Positions 7,100 through 15,247 of a DNA stretch of 58,774 nucleotides are shown here, one piece after another. Within the stretch, counting starts at the first letter, position 1. Each line of letters starts with the position of its first letter. The notes under the pieces were generated by a model. It was not told the origin of the DNA. It was given only the letters and a program-made list of their open reading frames with translations, and made no database searches. This DNA comes from Bradyrhizobium centrolobii (GTDB lineage Bacteria; Pseudomonadota; Alphaproteobacteria; Rhizobiales; Xanthobacteraceae). Made by a program: the position numbers and the translations under genes. The stretch lies in NCBI RefSeq assembly GCF_001641635.1, contig NZ_LUUB01000090.1, positions 1 to 58,774 of the forward strand, written 5' to 3'.

Positions 7100-9655
7100 T
7101 TATGCTTCGCGCAGCATTTCCTGGAGGCGCCGCGCCAGGTCTGCAAGGCGAAAAGGTTTGTGAATGATCGGAAACTCATCCGCCGCATCATGTCGTTGCA
7201 ATGCATCTCTCGCGTAGCCCGAGGTGAGCAGGATCTTGATGTCTGCCCTCAGTCGCCTCGCTTCGCGGGCGAGTTCAATTCCGCTCATACCGTGTGGCAT
7301 CACGATATCGCTAAACAGGAGTTCAAATTCCTGGCCACTCGCAAGCATTCGAAGCGCCTCTGCGCCGTTCTGGGCACAAAAGACCTGATAGCCGTAGGTG
7401 GTCAGCATTTCCGACGTGACTTTCAGAATATCCTCGTTGTCGTCGACCAAAAGGATTCGCTCCGAACCTGTCGGTATGACCTGGGGCTGCCTGGTTTCCT
7501 CCTCCACATCTGGTTTTTGCATCGCTTTAGGCAGGTACAGAACGATCGTCGTTCCCACTCCAGGTGCGCTTTCAACGGTAATGTGCCCTCCGGACTGTCG
7601 GACGAAGCCATAGACCATGCTAAGGCCGAGCCCCGTCCCCTTGCCGACCTCCTTGGTCGTGAAGAAGGGCTCAAACACCCGATCCCGCACTTCGGGGGGC
7701 ATCCCGCACCCGGTGTCGGCGACCGACAGCCTCACGTACGGTCCGGCCGAGCACCCAGCAATGGTGCCCTCCTCTGCTACGATATTCCGGGTCTCGATCT
7801 CGATCACACCTCCATCCGGCATGGCATCGCGCGCATTCAGCACAAGGTTGAGGAGAGCCGTTTCCAGCAGTGACGGATCAACGTAGCACAGCCACAATCG
7901 ATCATCCGTCCGCAGCGTGACCTCACACCCCGCCCCGACGGCCTGGCTAATAATTCCCTGGAATCCGCAAATGAGCTGGTTGGCGTTCACCAGCTTTGGG
8001 ATCAATGTCTGCCGCCGTGAAAAAGCGAGGAGCTGCGCCGTCAGTTTTGCTCCCCGGTCAATGGCTCGCCGCGCCGCCGCGGCGGACTTCCGGATCTTGC
8101 CAACGTCGGTGGCCGCCTCGACAAGTTCGAGGTTCCCGGACACGACTGTGAGCAGGTTGTTGAAGTCGTGCGCAACACCGCCAGTGAGTTGGCCGACGGA
8201 CTCCATTTTCTGGCTCTGCTGGAACTGTTCCTCAATCAGGCGCCGCGCCTCCAACGCATGCTTGTGCTCGGTGATGTCTCGGACGAAGATTGCCAAGCCT
8301 TGGCTGGAGGGAAACGCATTGATCGCGTACCAGATATTTCGGCGCGCGCAGAACGCTTCAACGAAGACCGGATGTTGCTCCGCCTCCTGAATCTGGCGCA
8401 AGACTTCCATGTCGGGGTCGTCTCGAAACAGCTCGGACAGCGGCATGCCGATGATATCGCGGCCCTCGGCTACCCGCGCCCAGGCCGGCCCGTTGAGATA
8501 GCTGATGCGCCAGTCCCAATCGATGATGAGCACGCTGTCGTTCGTGCTCTCGAAGATGGTCGTGATGCGAGCGGCGGCTTCCTCTGCTGTCTCCTTCGCC
8601 TTTGACAATTCCTGCTCGCGGTACTCCAACGCATCGGCCATGGTGTTGAACGCGTCGGCTACCCGCGCGATTTCTGAACTTCCGCGGATGTCCACACGTC
8701 GCCCAAATTCACCGAGCCGCCATTGGTTTGCGGCATCGACCAACTTCCCAAGCGGGCGATGGATGAACTGCCGGGCGCCCAATGAGGTCAATATCAACAC
8801 CAGCGCGGTGCTCAGGACGATCAAGAAGATGTCGCGCAGCGTTTTACGCTCGATCTCGTCGAACGCCCGCGCCTTGTCGAGGCCAAAGCTGACGACCAGT
8901 CTCCCGGAGTCACCCTGCATGGCCGAGTAGCCTTCGATCCGCTCAACGCCGTCGATGTCGACGATATCTACGGTGCCGCCGTCGTCCATCGTCGGATATT
9001 TGTTACCGTGCATCCTTGTACCGACGAACCGGTCGTTATCGGGATAGCGGGCGAGATAAGTGCCGTTGCGGTCCTTGACGGCAAGCGCAGCACCCTCCGG
9101 AACACCCTTTCGGGCAATATAGTCGGCGAGCCAATCCAGGCCGAGACTTGCAATGATGACACCGCCCATATTCCCATTGTCATCGTAGAACGGCAGTGCG
9201 AACGGGATGATTTTTCGGCCGGTAAGCAGACCTATCGAGAATTCTCCGACCGTGAATGCACCGGTGGTTCGGGCACTTGCGAAGTAGGCGCGCCTGGAGA
9301 GGTCAACCTGTTTGTGATTGGGTGCTGTGTGGCAGAAAGTGAGGCCATTCAAGTCGGTAACGATAAGGGTGATGAATGCCGGAAATCGCGGCTTCATCGC
9401 AGCCAGGTATGCATTGCACCCCAGGCCGTCCTTCGCCTTGATCGACGGGAGTTCTGATATCGCGATCAGGACCTGACGAATTCCCTGCACGATTTGTTGC
9501 TGGTCTGCCGCAGCGAGCTTGGCCGAGTTGAACGCCTGGTTCTGCACCTCGACCTGGCGCGTGCAGCGGCGGTCGAATTCATTGTACGCCTGGATCGCGA
9601 TCGCCGGCAAAAGCGCGACAGCCACGAGCAAAAATAACCTTGACAGGAGAGTCAC
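7100..9655 (-). CDS. Membrane hybrid sensor histidine kinase (Cache-HAMP-PAS-HisKA-HATPase-REC)
   Basis: 851 residues. Order: membrane segment at about 4-22 (LFLLVAVALLPAIAI), a periplasmic double-Cache-like sensor at about 30-270 (LSRRAYFASARTTGAFTVGE), a second membrane segment at about 278-298, HAMP to about 355, PAS at about 365-475, and a HisKA domain with the phospho-accepting His496 in GGVAHDFNNLL. A HATPase domain follows with NLVLNARDAMPDGG, DTGCGMPPE and GTGLGLSMVYG. A C-terminal receiver has LLVDDNED and the phospho-Asp783 in SDIVMPHGMSG. The family detects small extracellular ligands and passes phosphate from His to Asp. The start is GTG. The receiver is its only output, so it needs a phosphotransfer partner elsewhere. 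The decayed response regulator at 10925-11785 is the nearest candidate former partner, but that link is speculative. Confidence 0.92.
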   Translation of the reverse strand: MTLLSRLFLLVAVALLPAIAIQAYNEFDRRCTRQVEVQNQAFNSAKLAAADQQQIVQGIRQVLIAISELPSIKAKDGLGCNAYLAAMKPRFPAFITLIVTDLNGLTFCHTAPNHKQVDLSRRAYFASARTTGAFTVGEFSIGLLTGRKIIPFALPFYDDNGNMGGVIIASLGLDWLADYIARKGVPEGAALAVKDRNGTYLARYPDNDRFVGTRMHGNKYPTMDDGGTVDIVDIDGVERIEGYSAMQGDSGRLVVSFGLDKARAFDEIERKTLRDIFLIVLSTALVLILTSLGARQFIHRPLGKLVDAANQWRLGEFGRRVDIRGSSEIARVADAFNTMADALEYREQELSKAKETAEEAAARITTIFESTNDSVLIIDWDWRISYLNGPAWARVAEGRDIIGMPLSELFRDDPDMEVLRQIQEAEQHPVFVEAFCARRNIWYAINAFPSSQGLAIFVRDITEHKHALEARRLIEEQFQQSQKMESVGQLTGGVAHDFNNLLTVVSGNLELVEAATDVGKIRKSAAAARRAIDRGAKLTAQLLAFSRRQTLIPKLVNANQLICGFQGIISQAVGAGCEVTLRTDDRLWLCYVDPSLLETALLNLVLNARDAMPDGGVIEIETRNIVAEEGTIAGCSAGPYVRLSVADTGCGMPPEVRDRVFEPFFTTKEVGKGTGLGLSMVYGFVRQSGGHITVESAPGVGTTIVLYLPKAMQKPDVEEETRQPQVIPTGSERILLVDDNEDILKVTSEMLTTYGYQVFCAQNGAEALRMLASGQEFELLFSDIVMPHGMSGIELAREARRLRADIKILLTSGYARDALQRHDAADEFPIIHKPFRLADLARRLQEMLREA

Positions 9656-10430
9656 TTCCGAGACGGTCCAGCGTTATGTTCGCTCGCCGGAGGAAGGTGC
9701 CGCGCTGTCCCTCCAACGACGAAAGGATATCGGTGCGCTCAGGCTCATCGCAATCCCTTGGCTAGGTAGAAACGGTGATAGGTGCATGGACCATGTTGCG
9801 GCTCGGTGTCATCGGCAGAAAACTTCGTTACAGGCGTAGCGTGCCGGGGCAGACACTTTTCCGCCAAGAGCGATTGGAGTCTGGAAATCGTGGGAGATGC
9901 GGTCAGCCGGAAGATAAAACAGCGCGATCACCGCGCCGCCCCGGACCGCAGATTCATAGAACTGCAAATATCGCAGCTGCGAATGAGCAGCATTCAAGCC
10001 CAAACTGGAATACCTCGGCCTCGTTTACTCTTACTCTCTGCTGCAAGGCAGCGACCTCAACATCCACACCATCTACAGCGCATTTGTCCGCGAGAGCAGA
10101 GACGTGCGCGTAGCATAGCTAGCCGCGCAAGGTATCCGGCGGACCCAAGCACGAACTGAATGCGGGACCCAGAACAAGGCCTCTCTGAACGAGTCCTTCA
10201 GGCGAGGCGTCGCTGGTGATGCGGTCCGATCCGTTTTGTGGCGGCAATGGGAAGACGATGATTTCCGGCGTAACCGGATTCCCGCTTTAAGTGACCAAAC
10301 TGTCGCAACGAGAGTCCATTTTTGCCCCTTCAGAACTTACGAAGTTCCAGGATGGATGCAGGTTCTTTCGACGCTTCCCTTCCAGCCACATCCTCATTTC
10401 CTCCGATCCGGAGCAAGAGCTAGTTCCGTC
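9656..10430. other. 775-bp gap without a recognisable gene
   Basis: Between the kinase start and the DUF1127 gene there are only short overlapping open frames in several phases with arginine- and serine-rich, unprotein-like translations. No clear ribosome-binding site, RNA gene or repeat was seen. Some of it must hold the kinase promoter and the promoter of the DUF1127 gene. Confidence 0.4.
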
Positions 10431-10634
10431 ATGTTGAACCGATTTCCCAACAACGACCGGAGCCAGCGTCAGCTCACCGGCACGGCAACGCTGTGCAACT
10501 CCCGGAGAGATGAGCTTGATATCCGACGAGCGGTTCGCGCGCTCGCCAAGCTCGACGACCACACCTTGCGCGACATGGGCATTCGAGATCGCTCTCTGAT
10601 CGAGCTCACTGTCCGGTTTTGCCGCCAGTGCTGA
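10431..10634 (+). CDS. DUF1127 (YjiS-like) small protein
   Basis: 67 residues from the ATG at 10431 (MLNRFPNNDRSQRQL). The C-terminal half carries the DUF1127 helix pair RAVRALAKLDDHTLRDMGIRDRSLIE, here broken into VRALAKLDDHTLRDMGI and RDRSLIEL. Members are short basic proteins; some alphaproteobacterial ones bind RNA and influence phosphate or sRNA metabolism, but the role of this one is unknown. The frame stays open upstream to 10236, but that extension is not protein-like, so the shorter start is preferred. The ribosome-binding site is weak. The 290 bp after it (10635-10924) hold nothing I recognise. Confidence 0.6.
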   Translation: MLNRFPNNDRSQRQLTGTATLCNSRRDELDIRRAVRALAKLDDHTLRDMGIRDRSLIELTVRFCRQC

Positions 10635-10924
10635 TTGCGAAGTCGGTTTTCGGCGTCGGTGCGTGCTGATCGAATTCCACGACCGCAAAAGTCGACCGCG
10701 CCTTGAGGCTGCGATCGCCAAAAATCGGAATCAACAACCGCGACCTGCGGACCTTCGCGACCACCTTGGAAACCAGCGAGGCATTGGCGCTCCGCGGTGG
10801 CGCTCGCTATTGATCCGCCTGAAACTCCGCTGATCGGGACTCACATCGTGCCGAGCGGGGGCGATCCAGGCGCCCCGGCGAAGCCGCGACCGCCATCGTC
10901 GGCCCGCGATAACGAAAGCGATCT

Positions 10925-11785
10925 TTGCAGCGGCACCGCATTAGGCGATTGCCGATCCCGACCAGCATAGAGAATGCAGACTGGTCGCCCCGTCGTCGGA
11001 GAAATGAAATCGACGAATGGACCGAACGTCCGGCCGCTCTTTGCGCGGGCGAGGAGCCTAAGCGGTGCGGACCTGTCGCCGCAAACGGCAAAGAGTCCCG
11101 CACGTCCACATGCCTCCTTATCGAGGACGACGAAGCCGTCCGTGACTTGGTGACGAATTATCTCGAGGATCATGACATCCGCGTGATCTGCGCATCCCGG
11201 CCGTCCGAGGCGGCATCAATGCTCGAGCGCAGCCAACCCGATCTGATCGTACTCGATTTGCGGCTCGGACAAGAAGCTGGCCTCGATCAGCTCCGTGAAA
11301 TCCGTGCGCAATCAGATATACCCATCATCGTCACCACAGGGCATCTAAGGGACGAGATCGACCGAGTCGTCGGGCTGTAGCTTGGAGCTGACGACTACAT
11401 CACCAAGCCATTTAGCCTGACAGAATTGTTGGCCCGCATCCGCGCCGTCCTGAGGCGTCGGGAAGCGGGACAGGCCATATCGCAACGGGAGAGCAAAAGA
11501 GGCAGCCTTCGTTTCGGGAGTTGACGGCTCGACCGCAGGACGCGCCGCCTCACCAATTCGAGCAGCGAGCAGGTCGCGCTCACCAAGGGCGAATATGCGT
11601 TGTTGGTCGCATTCCTCGATGCGCCGCAACGGCCACTGTCGCGGGAATATCTGCTGCAGGCTATCCGTGTCCACGAAGACGTATTCGACCGCAGTATCGA
11701 CGTGCAAGTCATGCGCCTGTGCCGCAAGCTCAAGGACAGCGCGGACACCCCCTCGATCACGCGCACCGGGCACGGCGTCGGCTAA
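10925..11785 (+). pseudogene. OmpR-family response regulator with two in-frame stop codons
   Basis: A receiver domain begins near 11105 (TCLLIEDDEAVRDLV), with the phospho-acceptor Asp in VLDLRLG, and runs to RVVGL. A TAG at 11378-11380 then interrupts where the family usually has Glu (VGLELGADDY). The same frame continues LGADDYITKPFSLTELLARI and is cut again by a TGA at 11522-11524, where a Trp is likely (GSWRLD). It then reads a winged-helix DNA-binding domain (LTKGEYALLVAFL, LSREYLLQAIRV, RSIDVQVMRLCRKLKD) up to TAA at 11785. The frame never shifts, so both lesions are single-base nonsense changes, GAG to TAG and TGG to TGA. The upstream start is uncertain; the ATG at 10925 is a boundary of convenience. 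A cut receiver-only protein of 151 codons could still be made. Confidence 0.75.
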
Positions 11786-11953
11786 GTCTTCGCGCTTCCA
11801 GTCGAAGTCTCGTGATACGACGCCTTAAGCCTTAGCTGTCGATTGATTTTGACGCCGGCGACAGAATCGAACAGGCAGCCATTACGCTCGAAGGACTCGC
11901 CACGATCGGACTCGCAATTAAGCGCCAAATCAGTTCGCGCTTGCCGTCTGCGG

Positions 11954-13186
11954 CTACTGGCCCGCGGGCACTACCATCGCCTTGGTCTTGCGCAGCGCGT
12001 CCATCACTTCTCGACCCAGTTTCAGATGCGCATCCACCAATTTCGGCGGAGTCAATGCCATCCACGTGTCGAGAGAGACGTCGACGAAGTAACGGCCCTT
12101 GAACGTTTCGAGAAATCGAAGTGGGCCCGCACCTGTATTCTCGAGGTAGTGGCCCATCGCGACCGGGACGTAACCGACGTCGCCAGCATTGAGATCGAAT
12201 GTAGGCGCCTGACCTTGGCCGGCAAACACACCCATGCGAGCCTGGCCCTCGATGACGTAGAGCCACTCGTCCCCGTGGGGATGCCAGTGTAGCTCGCGCA
12301 ATCCACCCGGATTTAACTCGATCAGTGCCGCGGCGGTCGTGGTGTTGATCGAAAACAAACGGGAATCGTTGATCCGCACCGTTCCGCCCTTCGTTCGAAT
12401 CGGCTCCTGCGCCGTCAGCCGCCACGTGTAGCTTGTCTCCACAGGGGTTGCGCCCGAAATGCTGTCGGAACTGAGCGGCCCCGGCAATGGAGCCGGGAAA
12501 ATATAGCGCTCGCTTTCCTTCGGGGTGTGGCCAAACAACGAGGCTGGCACCCCGAAATTCTTCCCGAGCACTTCGTTCGGTGTGTGCTTGAACCAGTCGT
12601 TGATCATGAAGGTGTTGTCTTCGTCGAAGTCGCCGTCGTCGAACACGAGAAGGAATTCGCAACCGTCCGGACCGAGGCCCTGGATCGAATGCGGGGTTCC
12701 GGACGGAAAGAACCAAAGGTCGCCCACACCGACATCATCGACGACGTAACGACCATCAGGATCGACCGCCGTGATGCGCGCTGTTCCGTAAAGCATGTAG
12801 GCCCATTCGGAAGCCTTGTGCCAATGCATCTCGCGCACGCCACCGGCATTCAGTCGCATGTTCACACCAGCAAGTGTCGTAGCGACGCCCAACTCACGTC
12901 GGGTCACCTGGCGGGTCCAGCCCGCTGTCTCCAATCGCACATGGGCGTCGGAAAACGAGAAACGCAGGTTCGGCAAGGAGCCGTGATCGGTCGAAGGCGG
13001 CGAGAGGATATCCGGATTCTGCTGGTCGCGCATCAGATTCCGCGGGCCGGGATCGGGGCCGCCGTGACCTGGCCGCTGTGGCTGAGGGATGGCGTCTGCA
13101 GATTGCGCCTGCCCGATACCGGTTGTCGTTAGGAGGCCTCCGGCAGCGGTTGTTGCCAGCAGTTTACGACGAGAAATGGAATCCAT
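11954..13186 (-). CDS. Tat-exported bicupin oxalate decarboxylase
   Basis: 410 residues. The family converts oxalate to formate and CO2 using Mn. The N-terminus SRRKLLATTAAGG with Arg6-Arg7 is a twin-arginine signal, so the enzyme should be periplasmic. Cupin 1 has metal ligands His121, His123, Glu127 and His166; cupin 2 has His300, His302, Glu307 and His346. The lid over site 1 reads DEDNT at 188-192, where the Bacillus decarboxylase has SENST. The proton-transferring Glu is kept at 189, which favours decarboxylase over oxidase activity. It is monocistronic and no ribosome-binding site is obvious. There is no formate- or oxalyl-CoA-using gene beside it, so a role in handling plant or soil oxalate is inference. 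Confidence 0.9.
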   Translation of the reverse strand: MDSISRRKLLATTAAGGLLTTTGIGQAQSADAIPQPQRPGHGGPDPGPRNLMRDQQNPDILSPPSTDHGSLPNLRFSFSDAHVRLETAGWTRQVTRRELGVATTLAGVNMRLNAGGVREMHWHKASEWAYMLYGTARITAVDPDGRYVVDDVGVGDLWFFPSGTPHSIQGLGPDGCEFLLVFDDGDFDEDNTFMINDWFKHTPNEVLGKNFGVPASLFGHTPKESERYIFPAPLPGPLSSDSISGATPVETSYTWRLTAQEPIRTKGGTVRINDSRLFSINTTTAAALIELNPGGLRELHWHPHGDEWLYVIEGQARMGVFAGQGQAPTFDLNAGDVGYVPVAMGHYLENTGAGPLRFLETFKGRYFVDVSLDTWMALTPPKLVDAHLKLGREVMDALRKTKAMVVPAGQ

Positions 13187-13863
13187 GGTTCGTATCCAGC
13201 GGTTCGAGATTACTAATCATGGTCGTCGTTGAGACGTGCGTCTGAGGTCCTCGACATCACGAGATCGATGCAACAGCGACCAGAATTCGTCAGTTGCGAC
13301 CCCCGGTATGGTGTACCCTTGCGAGCACCGGCGGAAGTGAAACGATTTCAGTCGCAGGATGAGCGTGCTGCAATTCGAACGGTCGACGTCTCGCCATACC
13401 GGCGCGGCAATCAGGAAGGCGCACGACAGGACAATCAAATACGGATACTGGTCGTGCGCGATGCTCGTGCCGGGAATCGGAGCCTCGATATCCTAAAACC
13501 ACCGGCGGCATTGAATCATCGTGCGGCCTTCGCCGCTTGTTTCAACCTCGCCCAGCCGCAGCAAGAGGTTATCCCGCTCACTCACCGCCTGCTCCCACTC
13601 GCATTTCGCCGTGGAGCGGCCTGTTAGTTGCGCTGCCGTTTGACGAAGGGACGTTTCAACATGGGCGCTGCCGGCGTGGGCAGTCTGCATGTCCTTTGTT
13701 TTGTGAATCATATACGGAAATAAAATCGGCCTCTTTCATTTGAAGCGCGCGCTTAGGCCGCTTTGTGCGACCGGCAACATCGCCGTCATCGCGGTCGGTG
13801 TCATCCTAGTACTACGAGGAAAGTCGTGAAGGCATCGGTCCGCTCCATGAGTTGCGTTGTTAT
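13187..13863. other. 677-bp gap, possible small minus-strand ORF only
   Basis: No confident gene. On the minus strand, 13217-13438 (TTG start) gives 73 residues with a hydrophobic N-terminus (MIVLSCAFLIAAPVWRDVD) and the stretch LILRLKSFHFRRC, which could be a small membrane-anchored protein or a remnant. Another minus frame at 13493-13711 is Gln/Glu-rich and has no ribosome-binding site. I do not recognise either. Confidence 0.25.
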
Positions 13864-15033
13864 TCAAGTGTGAGACAGGATGCAGCCCGGCCGCGGTGAC
13901 ACCCCGCTTATCATGTCGGAGAGACTCGTCATAACGACTGCCTTCCCTAGATTGAACCATGTTTGCTTCTCAACCTGCGAATCGTCGCGCATCGTTACGG
14001 TTGCTGTCGCACCGGACACGAGCGGGATGCCAGGCGGTACTTTGTCGATGGCGATTCTGACAGGGACGCGTTGCGCCAGCCGTACCCACGTGTAGACCGG
14101 GTCAACATTGGGGAGACCCTGAGCACCGGTCGCCGCGTTGGACACGCTAACACCTCGAGTGATCGTCGTCACATGGCCTTCGATGGGCGTCGAATAACCC
14201 ATCAACTTGACCTCGGCACGATCCCCGACGCACACCCGCGCCAGCTTGGTCTCCTCGAAGTAGCCGTCCACCCAGAAGCTGTCGGAATCGACTATCGATA
14301 TGTTGCTGACCCCCGCGTGCGCGTAGTCGCCCACTCGCAGCAGAAGATTCGTGACGTAGCCGTTGACCGGGCTATGGACCTCTGTTCGCTTCAGATTGAT
14401 ATCAGCCTGGGCGACCTGTTCGCGCGCCGCGTCGACTGAGGCTTTCGCCTGTATGGCGTTGCCTTGGAACACTTGCTGCTCTTCCGGTGTGGTCGCCAGA
14501 TCCGATAGCCGTTGCCGCCGTTCTGACTGCAACTGCTTCACGTGCAGGTCGGCTTCCCTTTCCTCCAACAACGCCTTGCTCGTGCGCAATGTAACGTCGA
14601 AATCAAAGGGCTCGATCTGATAAAGGATGTCTCCCTTGTGGACGAATTGGTTGTCGGTGATCCGCAGCTGCGTGATTTGACCGGACACTAGAGGAGCGAT
14701 GCTTGCGACTTGGACGCGGACGCTGCCATCGCGCGTCCAAGGTGTAGCAACATACAGGTCCCACACCACGATTGATACGAGCACCGCTACCAGAAGGATC
14801 CCCAAGGTCGCAAGTCTCCGCGAAATCGATCGCAGAAACTGCGCGGCGGCTCTTCCCTTGGCGAGCGGCTTGGCGGGGACGGGGAGCTCCTGCTCGTGGG
14901 ACGGAGGCTGGTCGGGTTTCGCGCGCGCAATCGGCCTGAGTTCGGGCAACGTGTCGGTTTGGGTCGCCCCCAAGGAGGAAGCTGACTGCTGTTCTTCTCG
15001 ATCGAACGTCTGGTCTTGACTGGCGGCGTGCAT
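13864..15033 (-). CDS. HlyD-family membrane fusion protein of an AaeAB/EmrA-type efflux pump
   Basis: 389 residues. A long polar N-terminus of about 70 residues precedes one membrane segment (LGILLVAVLVSIVVWDLYV). The biotinyl-lipoyl-like hairpin halves follow (PLVSGQITQLRITDNQFVHK and later VHSPVNGYVTNLLLRVGDY), flanking a coiled-coil segment of about 80 residues with ERRQRLSDL. A beta-barrel domain ends the protein. It bridges the inner-membrane pump to an outer-membrane channel in the periplasm. It is the last gene of a three-gene minus-strand operon (FUSC permease, DUF1656, HlyD), and AAGGAGA precedes the ATG. The order matches the aaeB-aaeX-aaeA type of aromatic-acid efflux system. No outer-membrane factor or LysR regulator is adjacent. 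Confidence 0.9.
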   Translation of the reverse strand: MHAASQDQTFDREEQQSASSLGATQTDTLPELRPIARAKPDQPPSHEQELPVPAKPLAKGRAAAQFLRSISRRLATLGILLVAVLVSIVVWDLYVATPWTRDGSVRVQVASIAPLVSGQITQLRITDNQFVHKGDILYQIEPFDFDVTLRTSKALLEEREADLHVKQLQSERRQRLSDLATTPEEQQVFQGNAIQAKASVDAAREQVAQADINLKRTEVHSPVNGYVTNLLLRVGDYAHAGVSNISIVDSDSFWVDGYFEETKLARVCVGDRAEVKLMGYSTPIEGHVTTITRGVSVSNAATGAQGLPNVDPVYTWVRLAQRVPVRIAIDKVPPGIPLVSGATATVTMRDDSQVEKQTWFNLGKAVVMTSLSDMISGVSPRPGCILSHT

Positions 15034-15043
15034 GAAGTCTCCT

Positions 15044-15247
15044 TCAGAAAAGCAAGACGAGCAGCCCCAGAATGGTCACGTAGAGACTGAGTTCGGCAAT
15101 TGCCGCGTTGCTGAAGATCCGGGAAAATCCAACGAAACGCAGAAAAGGCCTGATCAGGAGCAAGGCCAACAGAGCTGCCATCGCATAGGCGATGAACGGC
15201 GCAACCAAAACGCCGCCGATGACCCATTCGCGGAAGGTATGCGTCAT
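15044..15247 (-). CDS. DUF1656 small membrane protein (AaeX-like)
   Basis: 67 residues from MTHTFREWVIGGVLV, with two predicted membrane segments (VLVAPFIAYAMAALLALLLI and a C-terminal LSLYVTILGLLVLLF). DUF1656 proteins sit between the FUSC permease and the HlyD protein in AaeXAB-like operons; their role is unproven. Its ATG overlaps the stop of the permease gene by one base (TGATG), which implies translational coupling. A longer open frame upstream to 15364 overlaps the permease and is not used. Confidence 0.85.
   Translation of the reverse strand: MTHTFREWVIGGVLVAPFIAYAMAALLALLLIRPFLRFVGFSRIFSNAAIAELSLYVTILGLLVLLF

Noticed and set aside
9782..10159. A 125-codon frame in the gap upstream of the kinase
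   Set aside because: Arg/Gln/Ser-rich translation, no ribosome-binding site, several overlapping alternative frames.
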